From contig CANRXN010000007.1 in the NCBI GenBank assembly GCA_947643945.1, positions 1 through 11,723 of the forward strand: a stretch of 11,723 bases of DNA, written 5' to 3'. Under the pieces are notes generated by a model, which was not told the origin of the DNA, did not search any database, and worked only from the letters and a program-made list of their open reading frames with translations. Shown here in pieces: positions 1 through 5,709 of the stretch (positions are counted from its first letter, which is position 1; every line of letters starts with the position of its first letter). The translations under genes and the position numbers were made by a program. The stretch comes from an uncultured Clostridium sp. (GTDB lineage Bacteria > Bacillota > Clostridia > TANB77 > CAG-508).

Positions 1-19
1 AGACGCGTCTGGAATTTTT
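1..19. repeat. Right part of a palindromic repeat, cut by the window edge
   Basis: The core AGACGCGTCT is self-complementary and is followed by GGAATTTTT. The first 19 bases match 17 of 19 positions of an 11-bp-arm hairpin at 759-784, so this appears to be a second copy whose left arm lies outside the window. It sits just after the stop codon of the leftmost gene and could act as a terminator, but that cannot be judged without the missing arm. Confidence 0.5.
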
Positions 20-25
20 GATTTA

Positions 26-1078
26 TTATTTATTTTCATCATTTGTTTCTTTTTCATTTTCTTTTATAACTTGTTCTACTTGTGCAATTAATTCTTCTTG
101 TTTTGGTATATAATATGTATATTTTGATGCAAATAAATTATTGTTTAGTCCTCCCATACTATATTCTGCAACAACATTATCTTTTTCTGCACAAAGTATG
201 ATTCCAATAGGTTTATTATCTCCTTCATCATTTACTTCTTCTTCATAATAATTTAAGTACATATTCATTTGTCCAAAATTTTCTGGTTTCAAATTTCCCA
301 TTTTTAAGTCTATTAACACATAGGCTTTCAAAATTTTATTGTAAAATACCATATCCACATAATAATGCACATTCCCAAGTGTAACTCTTTGTTGTGAACC
401 TACAAACATAAATCCTTTTCCCAATTCTAACAAAAATTTTTCAATATGCTTAATTAATTTATATTCTAAATCTTTTTCCAACAATGGCTTTTTCTCAGGA
501 ACTCCTAAAAATTCAAAAACAAATGGATCTTTTATCATGTCTTCTGGTGAATTTAATATTTGTCCTTCTTTTGCTAATTGTAAAACCTTTTCTTTATTTG
601 CTTTTCCATCTGATAATAATAATCTTTCAAATAGTGATGTTTCTATTTGTCTCTGTAATTATCTAACTGACCATTTACTATTAATAGTTTCTTTTTCGTA
701 AAAATTTCTTTTATTTTCATCTTTAATAGCTATTAACTCACAATAATGTGACCATCCCAAAATTCCAGACGCCTCTGGAATTTTCGAATAAACTAGATAA
801 AATCTTCTCATATTGAATAAGTTACTTTTTGAAAAACCTTTACCAATATCATTTGTTAATTTTTTTGAAACATTTAATAATATTGCTTTTCCATATTCTG
901 CCTTTATTTTTCCAGATTGCTCTTTTTCAATTATAGTTTTTCCTATATTCCAATATGTATCTACCAGTGTTCCGTTTACTTCTTTAGATATTTTGTTTCT
1001 TGCCTCTAATACTAACTTTTTTATTTCTTCTGCCAACTCATTAGAAATTGCTTCTTTATCTATTAATTGTTTTTCCAT
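26..1078 (-). pseudogene. DUF1016/YhcG-type PD-(D/E)XK nuclease, interrupted by one in-frame TAA
   Basis: The N-terminal part (1078 to 662) matches the DUF1016 N-terminal domain, with the family signature GWSHYCELI followed by KRNFYEKE and SKWSVR. The C-terminal part carries the nuclease-like core VDMVFYN...YVLIDLKMG and ends with IGIILCAEKDN...VAEY. The two halves lie in the same frame. Only one stop, TAA at 659-661, separates them, where relatives usually have Glu (SVRELxRQI; here SVR-stop-LQRQI), so one GAA-to-TAA change explains it. The start at 1078 is chosen because AGAAGGA lies just upstream; an upstream start at 1108 has no such site. Full length would be about 350 residues, normal for the family. 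Family members are linked to mobile DNA and defence, but the exact role is unknown. The C-terminal half could restart at ATG 538, but no good ribosome site is seen there. Confidence 0.85.
759..784. repeat. Perfect 11-bp inverted repeat inside the nuclease gene
   Basis: AAAATTCCAGA (759-769), a four-base loop CGCC, then TCTGGAATTTT (774-784). On the minus strand it is translated in frame as KIPEASGIL, directly before the conserved GWSHY motif. It is nearly identical to the partial repeat at 1-19, so it is probably a copy of a dispersed palindrome accommodated within a coding sequence. Confidence 0.6.
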
Positions 1079-1094
1079 TATTTTCCTTCTTTCT

Positions 1095-1121
1095 AATTTG
1101 GCAAACACCGTCTGCCAAATT
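1095..1121. promoter_or_regulatory. Operator-like inverted repeat in the nuclease gene leader
   Basis: AATTTGGCA (1095-1103) and TGCCAAATT (1113-1121) are perfect 9-bp arms separated by 9 bases. The element lies between the likely -10 box and the ribosome binding site of the DUF1016 gene. It could be a repressor operator or an RNA hairpin in the leader; sequence alone does not decide. Confidence 0.5.
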
Positions 1122-1143
1122 TAATTATCCTTTATTAATTGGC

Positions 1144-1152
1144 ATTATATCA
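1144..1152 (-). promoter_or_regulatory. Extended -10 promoter for the DUF1016 gene
   Basis: On the minus strand this reads TGATATAAT, an extended -10 element (TGnTATAAT) about 65 bases before the ATG at 1078. No good -35 box is seen, which is acceptable for extended -10 promoters. Confidence 0.5.
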
Positions 1153-1248
1153 CTTATTTTCAATTTTTTCATTATAAATTCAAAAAAAGATGAACTTGTA
1201 TTTATTTTTTACAATTCATCTTTCAAATATGTGAAAATTTTATAATTT

Positions 1249-1374
1249 CTAAATTATTGTTAGGAGGAAACCTTTGCTATTACTAAATTTTAATTTTTCG
1301 TCATAAGAGAATAAAATCGTAATTACTAGTGCAATTAGTGTTATTCCCTTGTTTTTCTTTTTCTCCTCTCCTTT
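1249..1374 (-). pseudogene. Relic of a prepilin-type N-terminal signal
   Basis: The minus strand encodes KKKNKGITLIALVITILF. This is the hallmark of clostridial type IV pilin-like proteins: basic residues, a Gly cleavage site, then a hydrophobic stretch. It is preceded by a ribosome-site-like GGAGAGGAG, but no ATG, GTG or TTG lies between that site and the motif. After about 13 hydrophobic residues the frame runs into unrelated sequence (SYDEKLKFSNSKGFLLTII) and stops at 1249-1251. It is best read as a fragment that has lost its start codon and body. The match is short but distinctive. Confidence 0.5.
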
Positions 1375-1509
1375 TTCTTATGTTTATTATTTCCATTTCT
1401 ATATAAAATAGGCACATTTCACGATTACATTTTATCAAAAGTTAGGAATTAAGTCAGCTTGTTGTACGAACTCACTTCGTTTTTTCAAAAACACACCTTA
1501 TCCTAAAAT

Positions 1510-1538
1510 TTGCTTTCTTCTGTAAAACACGCTATAAT
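1510..1538 (+). promoter_or_regulatory. Sigma-A promoter of the rluA-like gene
   Basis: TTGCTT (1510-1515), a 17-base spacer and a perfect TATAAT (1533-1538). Transcription would start near 1545, just before the AAAGGAG ribosome site at 1546-1552, so the leader would be very short. Confidence 0.75.
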
Positions 1539-1559
1539 AGTAAACAAAGGAGAAAAGAC

Positions 1560-2467
1560 ATGAAACTAACCTATTCCATAAAAAAAGAAGATTTAGCTAA
1601 AAACATCCATGAAATTTTAAAAACAAAATTAGAAATCTCAACTAGACTTTTAAATAAACTAATAAAAAACAAGCAAATTACAATAAACCAAAATATCTGT
1701 GACACAAGGTGTACCCCTCGTCAAAAAGATATCTTAGAAATAGACTTATCTTATCCAGAAGACAACACTAATATCGTAGCAGTCAAAATGCGGCTTAGAC
1801 ATTATCTACGAAGACAAATGGTTTATGGTAGTTAATAAGCCTTCTAGTATCCCTATTCATCCTTCTAGATTACATTATACCGACTCACTTTCTAACGGCA
1901 TCAAATACCACTTTGATACAATTCGGATTAGCTAAGAAAATTCGCCCTGTCAATCGTTTAGATTTAGGTACTTCTCGGCTTAGTTATTTTTGCTAAATGT
2001 GAATACATTCATGAAAGTTTTGTTAAGCAAATGGCGAATAAAACCTTTCAAAAAGAATATTTATGTTTTGTTACACGGACACTTAGCACCTAAAACTGGT
2101 GTTATTTCTAAGCCAATTGCTAGAAACCCAGATAGTATTATTGAAAGATGTATTGATAATAGCAATGGTCAAATAGCTATTACCAATTACCAGGTCCTTA
2201 AACAATGGCATGACTTTAGTCTTGTAAAATGTAGTTTAGAAACTGGTCGTACCCATCAAATCCGTGTTCATATGGCATCCCTTGGTGCACCACTACTTCG
2301 GTGACACTTTATATGGTAGACCTTCCTCATTCATTGCAAGACAAGCTTTGCATAGTTCTAAAATCCAATGTATTCACCCTGTCTCTAAAAAACTTTTAAG
2401 CTTTGAAAGTAACTTGCCTAATGATATGCAAATGATTTTGGGGACGGAGGAAAAAATCATGGTATAA
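1560..2467 (+). CDS. RluA-family 23S rRNA pseudouridine synthase, read through five CGG +1 shift sites
   Basis: This gene would convert specific uridines of large-subunit rRNA to pseudouridine. Conventional reading stops at 1835, but skipping the C of each in-frame CGG gives one 300-codon protein. It has an S4-like N-terminus (about residues 1-70), the LDIIYED and VVNKPSSIPIHP strand motifs, the catalytic loop VNRLDLGTSGLVIFAK (Asp of RLD), TFQKEYL, ETGRTHQIRVHMASLGAP and LLGDTLYG. All are typical of RluA/RluD enzymes, in order and at normal spacing. Which uridine it modifies cannot be told. The length works out exactly: 908 bases minus five is divisible by three. The last eight codons (GTEEKIMV) and the stop come from the palindromic repeat at 2435-2507. 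If no recoding occurs, this is a pseudogene with five identical insertions. Confidence 0.85.
1791..1793 (+). other. CGG +1 shift site, rluA no. 1
   Basis: ATG CGG CTT must be read ATG-(C)-GGC to continue into LDIIYED. Without the shift the frame ends at 1835. Confidence 0.75.
1924..1926 (+). other. CGG +1 shift site, rluA no. 2
   Basis: ATT CGG ATT is read ATT-(C)-GGA, giving IGLAKKIRPVNRLD. The unshifted frame hits TAA three codons later. Confidence 0.75.
1976..1978 (+). other. CGG +1 shift site, rluA no. 3
   Basis: TCT CGG CTT is read TCT-(C)-GGC. This restores the Gly of the near-invariant RLDxxTSG catalytic loop, which supports Gly as the inserted residue. Confidence 0.8.
2076..2078 (+). 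other. CGG +1 shift site, rluA no. 4
   Basis: ACA CGG ACA is read ACA-(C)-GGA, joining KEYLCFVT to GHLAPKTGVISKPI. The unshifted frame stops at TAA five codons on. Confidence 0.75.
2299..2301 (+). other. CGG +1 shift site, rluA no. 5
   Basis: CTT CGG TGA is read CTT-(C)-GGT, giving the conserved PLLGDTLYG. Here the codon after CGG in the unshifted frame is a stop, TGA. Confidence 0.8.
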
Positions 2468-2507
2468 TTGTTTAATTAACCACGATTTTTTCCTCCGTCC
2501 CCAAAAT
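2435..2507. repeat. Palindromic repeat A (GGGGACGGAGG body)
   Basis: Two 28-base arms (2435-2462 and 2480-2507) match at 27 of 28 positions around a 17-base AT-rich loop. Each arm runs inward from a GGGGACG head. It lies between the convergent rluA and trxA genes, supplies the end of rluA, and may reduce read-through by forming a very stable hairpin. It has no clear T-tract, so a terminator call is not secure. It resembles REP-like dispersed palindromes. Confidence 0.85.
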
Positions 2508-2521
2508 CTTCTTCAAAATCA

Positions 2522-2842
2522 TTAAGAAATCTTCTCAATGGCTTCCAATATTTCACTTCTACTTCTTACACCAACAAAAGTATTTTCCACTTTGCCACCT
2601 TTAAATAGCACCATAGTTGGTATGCTCATAACACCATATTCCATGGCTAATTCTTGATTTTCGTCAACATTTACTTTTCCAACTTTTAGACTACCTTCTT
2701 TTTCTTCTGCAATTTCATCTATAATTGGTGACATCATTTGGCATGGTCCACACCAATCTGCATAAAAATCAATTAGGACTGGCTTTTCTTCATTTAATAC
2801 CTCTTCTTTAAAATTTTCGTTACTTATTTTTAAAACACTCAC
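2522..2842 (-). CDS. trxA: Thioredoxin
   Basis: This small cytosolic disulfide reductase gives electrons to ribonucleotide reductase, peroxidases and other targets, and is itself reduced by thioredoxin reductase. The active site WCGPC is present in FYADWCGPCQMMSPIIDEIA, with the cis-proline loop SIPTMVLFKGG later, and the whole chain is 106 residues, typical for the family. The start is the GTG at 2842-2840, because AAGGAGG lies eight bases upstream and the product then begins at the normal point. A longer frame to 2935 runs through the palindromic repeat and is not credible. Its reductase gene lies just upstream on the same strand (trxB then trxA), with repeat B between them. No CGG codon occurs in this gene. 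Confidence 0.93.
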   Translation of the reverse strand: MSVLKISNENFKEEVLNEEKPVLIDFYADWCGPCQMMSPIIDEIAEEKEGSLKVGKVNVDENQELAMEYGVMSIPTMVLFKGGKVENTFVGVRSRSEILEAIEKIS

Positions 2843-2861
2843 TTTTTCTTCCTCCTTCTTT

Positions 2862-2934
2862 TGTGCAATTGGGGACGGTTCTTTTTTCACATTGGTACAG
2901 GTAATGTGAAAAAAGAACCGTCCCCAATTGCACA
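2862..2934. repeat. Palindromic repeat B (GGGGACGGTTC body)
   Basis: Perfect 32-base arms (2862-2893 and 2903-2934) flank the 9-base loop GGTACAGGT. The arms share the GGGGACG head with repeat A but then differ (GTTCTTTTTTCACATT). It sits in the trxB-trxA gap, about 20 bases before the trxA start, and would fold in a trxB-trxA transcript, possibly uncoupling the two genes. Confidence 0.9.
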
Positions 2935-3009
2935 TCTATTTTAATTTTATATAACAAGATTTTTAGCCACTTAAGAATATTATAAAGTTACTTAAAAATC
3001 TTCTTAAAA

Positions 3010-3904
3010 CTATTGATTACTTTTTCTTATGTACTTGATGGCTTCCATTCCGGCTTTTGTTCCTTCATATACAGCCTTAGAAATTTGAAGTAAACCGCCC
3101 GCGTACAATCGCCACAAGCATAAATCCCTTTTATATTGGTTTCCATATTTTCATTTACCATGATTTTTTCTTTTCCTTGCTCACTTTTTCCGTGTAAGAA
3201 TTCCTAATTTTTTAGCAAATTCAATACTACCGAGCAACACCGCGTGGCTACAAATACGCCATCTAGCTTTAAGTCTTGTCCATCTTCAAATTTTATAGTT
3301 TCTACTTTTTCCTTGCCATCAATGGCTTCTATTTTTCTGGTGTTAATTTCTATGTTATCACTATCTAATCTTACTTCAGGTGCTTTTTCGCCATTGGTTA
3401 AAATAGTTATTTTCCCAGCTAAATTGATTAGTTCGTTTACTTCTGCTATGGCATAATTTCCGCTTCCTAGCACAGCAATCTCTTTGTTTCGATAGAAAAA
3501 GCCATCACAAATAGCACAGTAGCTAACACCTCGTCCTTCAAAAGCTTCTATGTTTTTAATGTTTGGCTTATTTTTCTTGTCTCCCGTTGCTAGTATAACA
3601 CATCTTGCTTCATAGCTATCTTCTAAAGTTTTGATAGAAAAACCATTTTCTATGAAGCCGAATATTTATAACTTCTTGCTTTTTTACTTCCACTCCTATG
3701 TTTTTGGCTTGACTAATTCCCGCTTCATATAATTGTTTTCCACCAATTCCCTTTTCAAAGCCATAATAGTTTTCGATTTTGTTCGTCTTTTCTAAGGCTC
3801 CTTGTTCTTTGTATAAAATTAATGTTTTCAAATTGGCTCTTCCGTGTATATAAGCTTGCTGATATTCCTGATGGTCCTGCTCCTATTATTATAACATCGT
3901 ACAT
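3010..3904 (-). CDS. trxB: Thioredoxin reductase, read through seven CGG +1 shift sites
   Basis: This FAD- and NADPH-dependent enzyme would reduce thioredoxin. The conventional frames are fragments of 20 to 140 codons. Skipping the C of every in-frame CGG gives one protein of 295 residues, the normal size for TrxB. In order it shows the FAD site DVIIIGAGPSGISA, YTGRANLKTLIL, ENYYGFEKGIGGKQL, the redox centre YCAICDGFF (Cys-Ala-Ile-Cys), the NADPH site VLGSGNYAIAE, and the C-terminal FAD motif YACGDCTGGLLQISKA. The length agrees only if seven shifts occur (895 minus 7 is divisible by three), including two in the run CGGGCGG. The start at 3904 follows GGGAGG. The redox Cys pair is intact, which argues against decay. 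If recoding is absent, this would be a pseudogene and the cell would need another reductase. Confidence 0.88.
3095..3097 (-). other. CGG +1 shift site, trxB no. 7 (second of tandem pair)
   Basis: After site 6 the next codon is again CGG. GGG-(C)-GGT gives the second Gly of TGGLLQ. The tandem CGGGCGG is needed for the total length to be a multiple of three. Confidence 0.78.
3099..3101 (-). other. CGG +1 shift site, trxB no. 6 (first of tandem pair)
   Basis: ACG CGG GCG is read ACG-(C)-GGG, giving the first Gly of CGDCTGG, part of the conserved FAD-binding C-terminus. Confidence 0.78.
3190..3192 (-). other. CGG +1 shift site, trxB no. 5
   Basis: ACA CGG AAA AAG TGA is read ACA-(C)-GGA, giving LTGKSEQGKEKIMVNEN. 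Confidence 0.75.
3230..3232 (-). other. CGG +1 shift site, trxB no. 4
   Basis: Once site 3 is corrected, GCT CGG TAG is in frame. Reading GCT-(C)-GGT gives AGSIEFAKKLGI. The codon after CGG is otherwise a stop. Confidence 0.75.
3240..3242 (-). other. CGG +1 shift site, trxB no. 3
   Basis: ACG CGG TGT is read ACG-(C)-GGT, giving VFVATGVA before the next shift nine bases on. Confidence 0.75.
3658..3660 (-). other. CGG +1 shift site, trxB no. 2
   Basis: ATT CGG CTT is read ATT-(C)-GGC, joining QEVINI to GFIENGFSIKT. Unshifted reading stops at TAG about 14 codons later. Confidence 0.75.
3842..3844 (-). other. CGG +1 shift site, trxB no. 1
   Basis: ACA CGG AAG is read ACA-(C)-GGA, giving SLYTGRANLKTLIL, the usual strand after the first FAD motif. 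Confidence 0.75.
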
Positions 3905-4048
3905 CTAATATTCCTCCCTAAGGACTATCCTACGGGATAACTTATCTGTAACTCGCTTTGCTTCATACAGCTAAGGACTGTCCCCATAATCCCTAAAACA
4001 GGGATTTTAAGGAACGTCCCCTCAATCCCTCTATCCCTATTCTTTCAC
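3905..4048 (-). promoter_or_regulatory. Long leader of trxB with hairpins
   Basis: From the promoter at 4049-4077 the trxB leader is about 140 bases. It includes repeat C and a small ATCC-CGTA-GGAT hairpin (3929-3940) next to the ribosome site GGGAGG. No known riboswitch class was recognised. Control of trxB by leader folding is possible but not shown. Confidence 0.35.
3971..4030. repeat. Repeat C: direct GTCCCC units around a small hairpin
   Basis: Two direct units (3971-3994 and 4007-4030) match at 19 of 24 bases, each with the form TAAGGA..GTCCCC..AATCCCT. Between them AATCCCT (3988-3994) and AGGGATT (4000-4006) form a hairpin with loop AAAAC. A third shorter unit, CTAAGGACTATCC, lies at 3919-3931. 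The GTCCCC end matches the inverted head of repeats A and B. Confidence 0.65.
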
Positions 4049-4077
4049 ATTATAGCATTTTTTATTCTTTTTTGCAA
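4049..4077 (-). promoter_or_regulatory. Sigma-A promoter reading towards trxB
   Basis: On the minus strand, TTGCAA (4077-4072), a 17-base spacer and TATAAT (4054-4049) with an upstream TG (extended -10). It lies just past the end of gerQ, so trxB-trxA are likely transcribed separately from the sporulation genes. Confidence 0.65.
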
Positions 4078-4413
4078 TTAGTAATATGGATATTGATTAT
4101 TATTGGGTCTAGCACCATAAATGCCCGTAGTTGAGATGGTTATAAATTTAATGGAATAAATGTCGCAATATACTAAACTGTCATTTTCAAAAGAGCGTAA
4201 TAAAATATAACTTGCTCCTACATCTTGTAAGATTCCTATTCTGTCTACTAGGTTGTTGGTTCCAATTAGAAATTCTACTCTCATTAGTTTTCCAATTTGT
4301 TCTCTTAAAAAAGCTGGTGTGTAAATGGAATTGGTTAAAATTTCTGGCGTGTTTTGGTTGATGTCTACCTGCCTTGTTTCTCTTTGGTTGGTTTTTCTTT
4401 CTTGGTTTTCCAT
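4078..4413 (-). CDS. gerQ: GerQ-like spore coat protein
   Basis: This 111-residue protein has a polar, low-complexity N-terminus (about residues 1-30, rich in Asn, Gln, Arg and Thr) and a compact C-terminal domain containing FLREQIGKLMRVEFLIG, RIGILQDVGASYILLRS and DSLVYCDIYSIKFITI, which resembles the GerQ core. In Bacillus subtilis, GerQ is a coat protein, cross-linked by transglutaminase, that is needed to keep CwlJ in the spore. Here it directly follows cwlJ with a 29-base gap, the same pairing and order as in Bacillus, which strongly supports the call despite weak similarity. Ribosome site AAAGGAG precedes the ATG. It ends in a Pro-Asn-Asn-Gln-Tyr-rich tail. Confidence 0.8.
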   Translation of the reverse strand: MENQERKTNQRETRQVDINQNTPEILTNSIYTPAFLREQIGKLMRVEFLIGTNNLVDRIGILQDVGASYILLRSFENDSLVYCDIYSIKFITISTTGIYGARPNNNQYPYY

Positions 4414-4442
4414 TGTTGTTTTTCTCCTTTCAAAGTTAACGT

Positions 4443-4889
4443 TTATGTGTCAGCATATTTGCTAGTTGGTCTGTAAAAACAATGGTCTCCTAGTCTGGTA
4501 TGAAAAGTTCCAGAACCATTGCTTGGGAAGGTTTGACCACAGGTTGGTCTAAATGGATTTAAGTACCACAAACAGTCTCCTATTTCGTTTAATCGATTTC
4601 CAGAAATCGCCCAATCGGCAATATAGTAGTGTTCTTCTGTTGGTGTCATGTTATAGATATTTTGCGGATTATACTGGTTTCTTATGGTTTCTCTAGCACA
4701 GTCATATTGTCCTTGCTGAAATATAATATTTCGTATACTTCCACCTCCAGATACTCTTGCATATTCACCATTTGGTACGTTTACTCGATTCATAGTAACA
4801 GAAGCAACTGCCTTCATGCCATTGTCTCCTTCCCCTCCTGCTTCGCATTGTATGATTCTTGCTAATAGTTCTCGTTCTGAATAGGCCAT
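4443..4889 (-). CDS. cwlJ: Spore cortex-lytic cell wall hydrolase CwlJ/SleB type
   Basis: This enzyme of the Hydrolase_2 (SleB/CwlJ) family would break down spore cortex peptidoglycan during germination. The 148-residue chain is a bare catalytic domain with no signal peptide and no N-terminal binding domain, as in CwlJ and unlike SleB. Motifs seen: LLARIIQCEAGGEGDNGMKAVASVTMNRV (Glu of the EAxGE motif is the expected catalytic residue), FQQGQYDC, and the end LNPFRPTCGQTF...TRLGDHCFYRP. The start is ATG 4889, eight bases after AGAGGTGA; an upstream TTG at 4913 lacks a ribosome site. It lies upstream of gerQ in one transcription unit and marks the organism as a spore former. Confidence 0.9.
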   Translation of the reverse strand: MAYSERELLARIIQCEAGGEGDNGMKAVASVTMNRVNVPNGEYARVSGGGSIRNIIFQQGQYDCARETIRNQYNPQNIYNMTPTEEHYYIADWAISGNRLNEIGDCLWYLNPFRPTCGQTFPSNGSGTFHTRLGDHCFYRPTSKYADT

Positions 4890-4910
4890 AGCTGATTTCA
4901 CCTCTTGTAT

Positions 4911-4920
4911 CAATTATATG
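4911..4920 (-). promoter_or_regulatory. Possible sporulation-type -10 element before cwlJ
   Basis: The minus strand reads CATATAATTG. This resembles the sigma-E -10 pattern (CATACAATT) as well as a plain TATAAT. cwlJ is sigma-E controlled in Bacillus. No convincing -35 box is seen, and the leader would be very short. Confidence 0.3.
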
Positions 4921-5002
4921 ATGGTAGTTCCAAAATTGTGCATAAAATTTGTTTTTATATTACTAATGGGGGCAATTCATTCCCTTTTCCTTCAAAATAT
5001 GT

Positions 5003-5008
5003 TATACT
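5003..5008 (+). promoter_or_regulatory. -10 box of the YcxB-like gene
   Basis: TATACT about 20 bases before the start codon. The -35 position (TTCCCT at 4980-4985, 17-base spacing) is weak. Confidence 0.4.
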
Positions 5009-5026
5009 CTATTACAGGTGATAAAT

Positions 5027-5554
5027 TTGAAACTACTTTTTACCAACACAACTCAATACACAAAAGACGTATACAATGAATTTTTAGGCTTTCACAGCCA
5101 TAAATATCATTTTACCTATGTTACTTACACCGTAGCTGTTACTGCTTTTATTTTATTTGGTTTAATATTACAAGTAAAATACCATAACCTATCCATTGCC
5201 ATCTTGTTATGCTGTGGCTTAACAGGTTTTATTCTTTGGCGTTATTTTCGCCCTATTTCTACCGTAAAAAAAGAATATGAAAGCGAAAAAATTAGGCAAG
5301 AACAGAAATTTACTTTTAAGTTTTACCAAAAATATTTTACCATAGAAGACAATAAACAATATTCCAATTTTAAATATTATCGCTTATACAAAGCCTTTGA
5401 AACTCCTTCGTTTTTCTACCTTTATATTGATAAAACTCATGCTTTTTTAATTAGTAAGGCTTGTTTTAAGAAAAATAACCCAGAGGAATTTTCGAAATTT
5501 ATTAAAAAAAAATGTTGGTGGTGTTATAAATATGTTAAAAGAAAGCTTACCTAA
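5027..5554 (+). CDS. YcxB-like membrane protein
   Basis: Two adjacent hydrophobic helices (about residues 32-55 and 57-76; VAVTAFILFGLILQV and LSIAILLCCGLTGFILWRYF) are followed by a soluble C-terminal domain with FTIEDNKQYSNFKYYRLYKAFETPSFFYLYIDKTHAFLI. This is the pattern of the YcxB-like C-terminal domain (two membrane helices plus a small PH-like domain). Function is unknown for the family. The start is taken as TTG 5027 because AGGTGA sits five bases upstream; GTG 5018 is inside that ribosome site and less likely. The gene is monocistronic, with its own weak promoter and a strong terminator right after the stop. The C-terminus is rich in Lys, Cys and Trp. Confidence 0.75.
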   Translation: MKLLFTNTTQYTKDVYNEFLGFHSHKYHFTYVTYTVAVTAFILFGLILQVKYHNLSIAILLCCGLTGFILWRYFRPISTVKKEYESEKIRQEQKFTFKFYQKYFTIEDNKQYSNFKYYRLYKAFETPSFFYLYIDKTHAFLISKACFKKNNPEEFSKFIKKKCWWCYKYVKRKLT

Positions 5555-5582
5555 GTTGATTTTAAGGTAAGTTTTCTTTTTT
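5541..5582 (+). terminator. Intrinsic terminator after the YcxB-like gene
   Basis: The 12-bp stem GAAAGCTTACCT (5541-5552) / AGGTAAGTTTTC (5565-5576), with one G-U pair, is followed by a T-tract (5577-5582). The stop codon is inside the stem. Confidence 0.85.
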
Positions 5583-5604
5583 ATAATTTTTTGCAAACAA
5601 ACAT

Positions 5605-5632
5605 TTGACTTTTTGATTTTTTGTGGTATAAT
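5605..5632 (+). promoter_or_regulatory. Strong promoter of the radical SAM operon
   Basis: TTGACT (5605-5610), a 16-base spacer and TATAAT (5627-5632) with an extended TG at 5624-5625. Confidence 0.8.
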
Positions 5633-5709
5633 AAATACAAACATACGTTTCGAATCGATTATCAATTATATTAGCCCGTATATATCACAAAAAAGGAATG
5701 AAAATAAAA

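Larger units (their letters stand above)
1079..1559. other. Gene-free interval between divergent genes
   Basis: This 480-base AT-rich interval holds the leader and promoter of the DUF1016 gene, the pilin-signal relic, and the rluA promoter. Around 1440-1510 there is a weak inverted similarity (GTTAGGA at 1441 and TCCTAA at 1501) near AACTCACTTCG, which resembles AACTCGCTTTG at 3951. No tRNA or other RNA gene was recognised. Confidence 0.6.

Noticed and set aside
659..661. TAA as a reassigned sense codon
   Set aside because: TAA ends other intact genes in the window, such as ispC, at the expected family length.
1440..1510. Further repeat or terminator before rluA
   Set aside because: Only weak inverted similarity without a T-tract or a well-paired stem.
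1560..2467. Reading the RluA-like gene as an ordinary decayed pseudogene
   Set aside because: All five breaks are the same event (C before a Gly codon), with no other indel or stop, and catalytic motifs are intact. Random decay would give mixed indels, substitutions and stops.
2435..2934. CRISPR-like array from repeats A and B
   Set aside because: Only two different inverted repeats, with no regular spacers and no cas genes.
2843..2935. Longer N-terminus for thioredoxin through repeat B
   Set aside because: It translates the palindrome, lacks a ribosome site, and exceeds the family length. GTG 2842 has AAGGAGG in place.
3010..3904. Homopolymer-type sequencing indels in trxB
   Set aside because: The many A and T runs in the gene are all in frame. 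The only frame breaks are at CGG, which is not a homopolymer site.
3905..4048. Known riboswitch (for example T-box or SAM) in the trxB leader
   Set aside because: No recognisable conserved core was found; the visible structure is explained by repeat C.
5447..5665. Minus-strand frame over the YcxB terminator
   Set aside because: It covers the terminator and promoter region and is antisense to YcxB, with no recognisable product.
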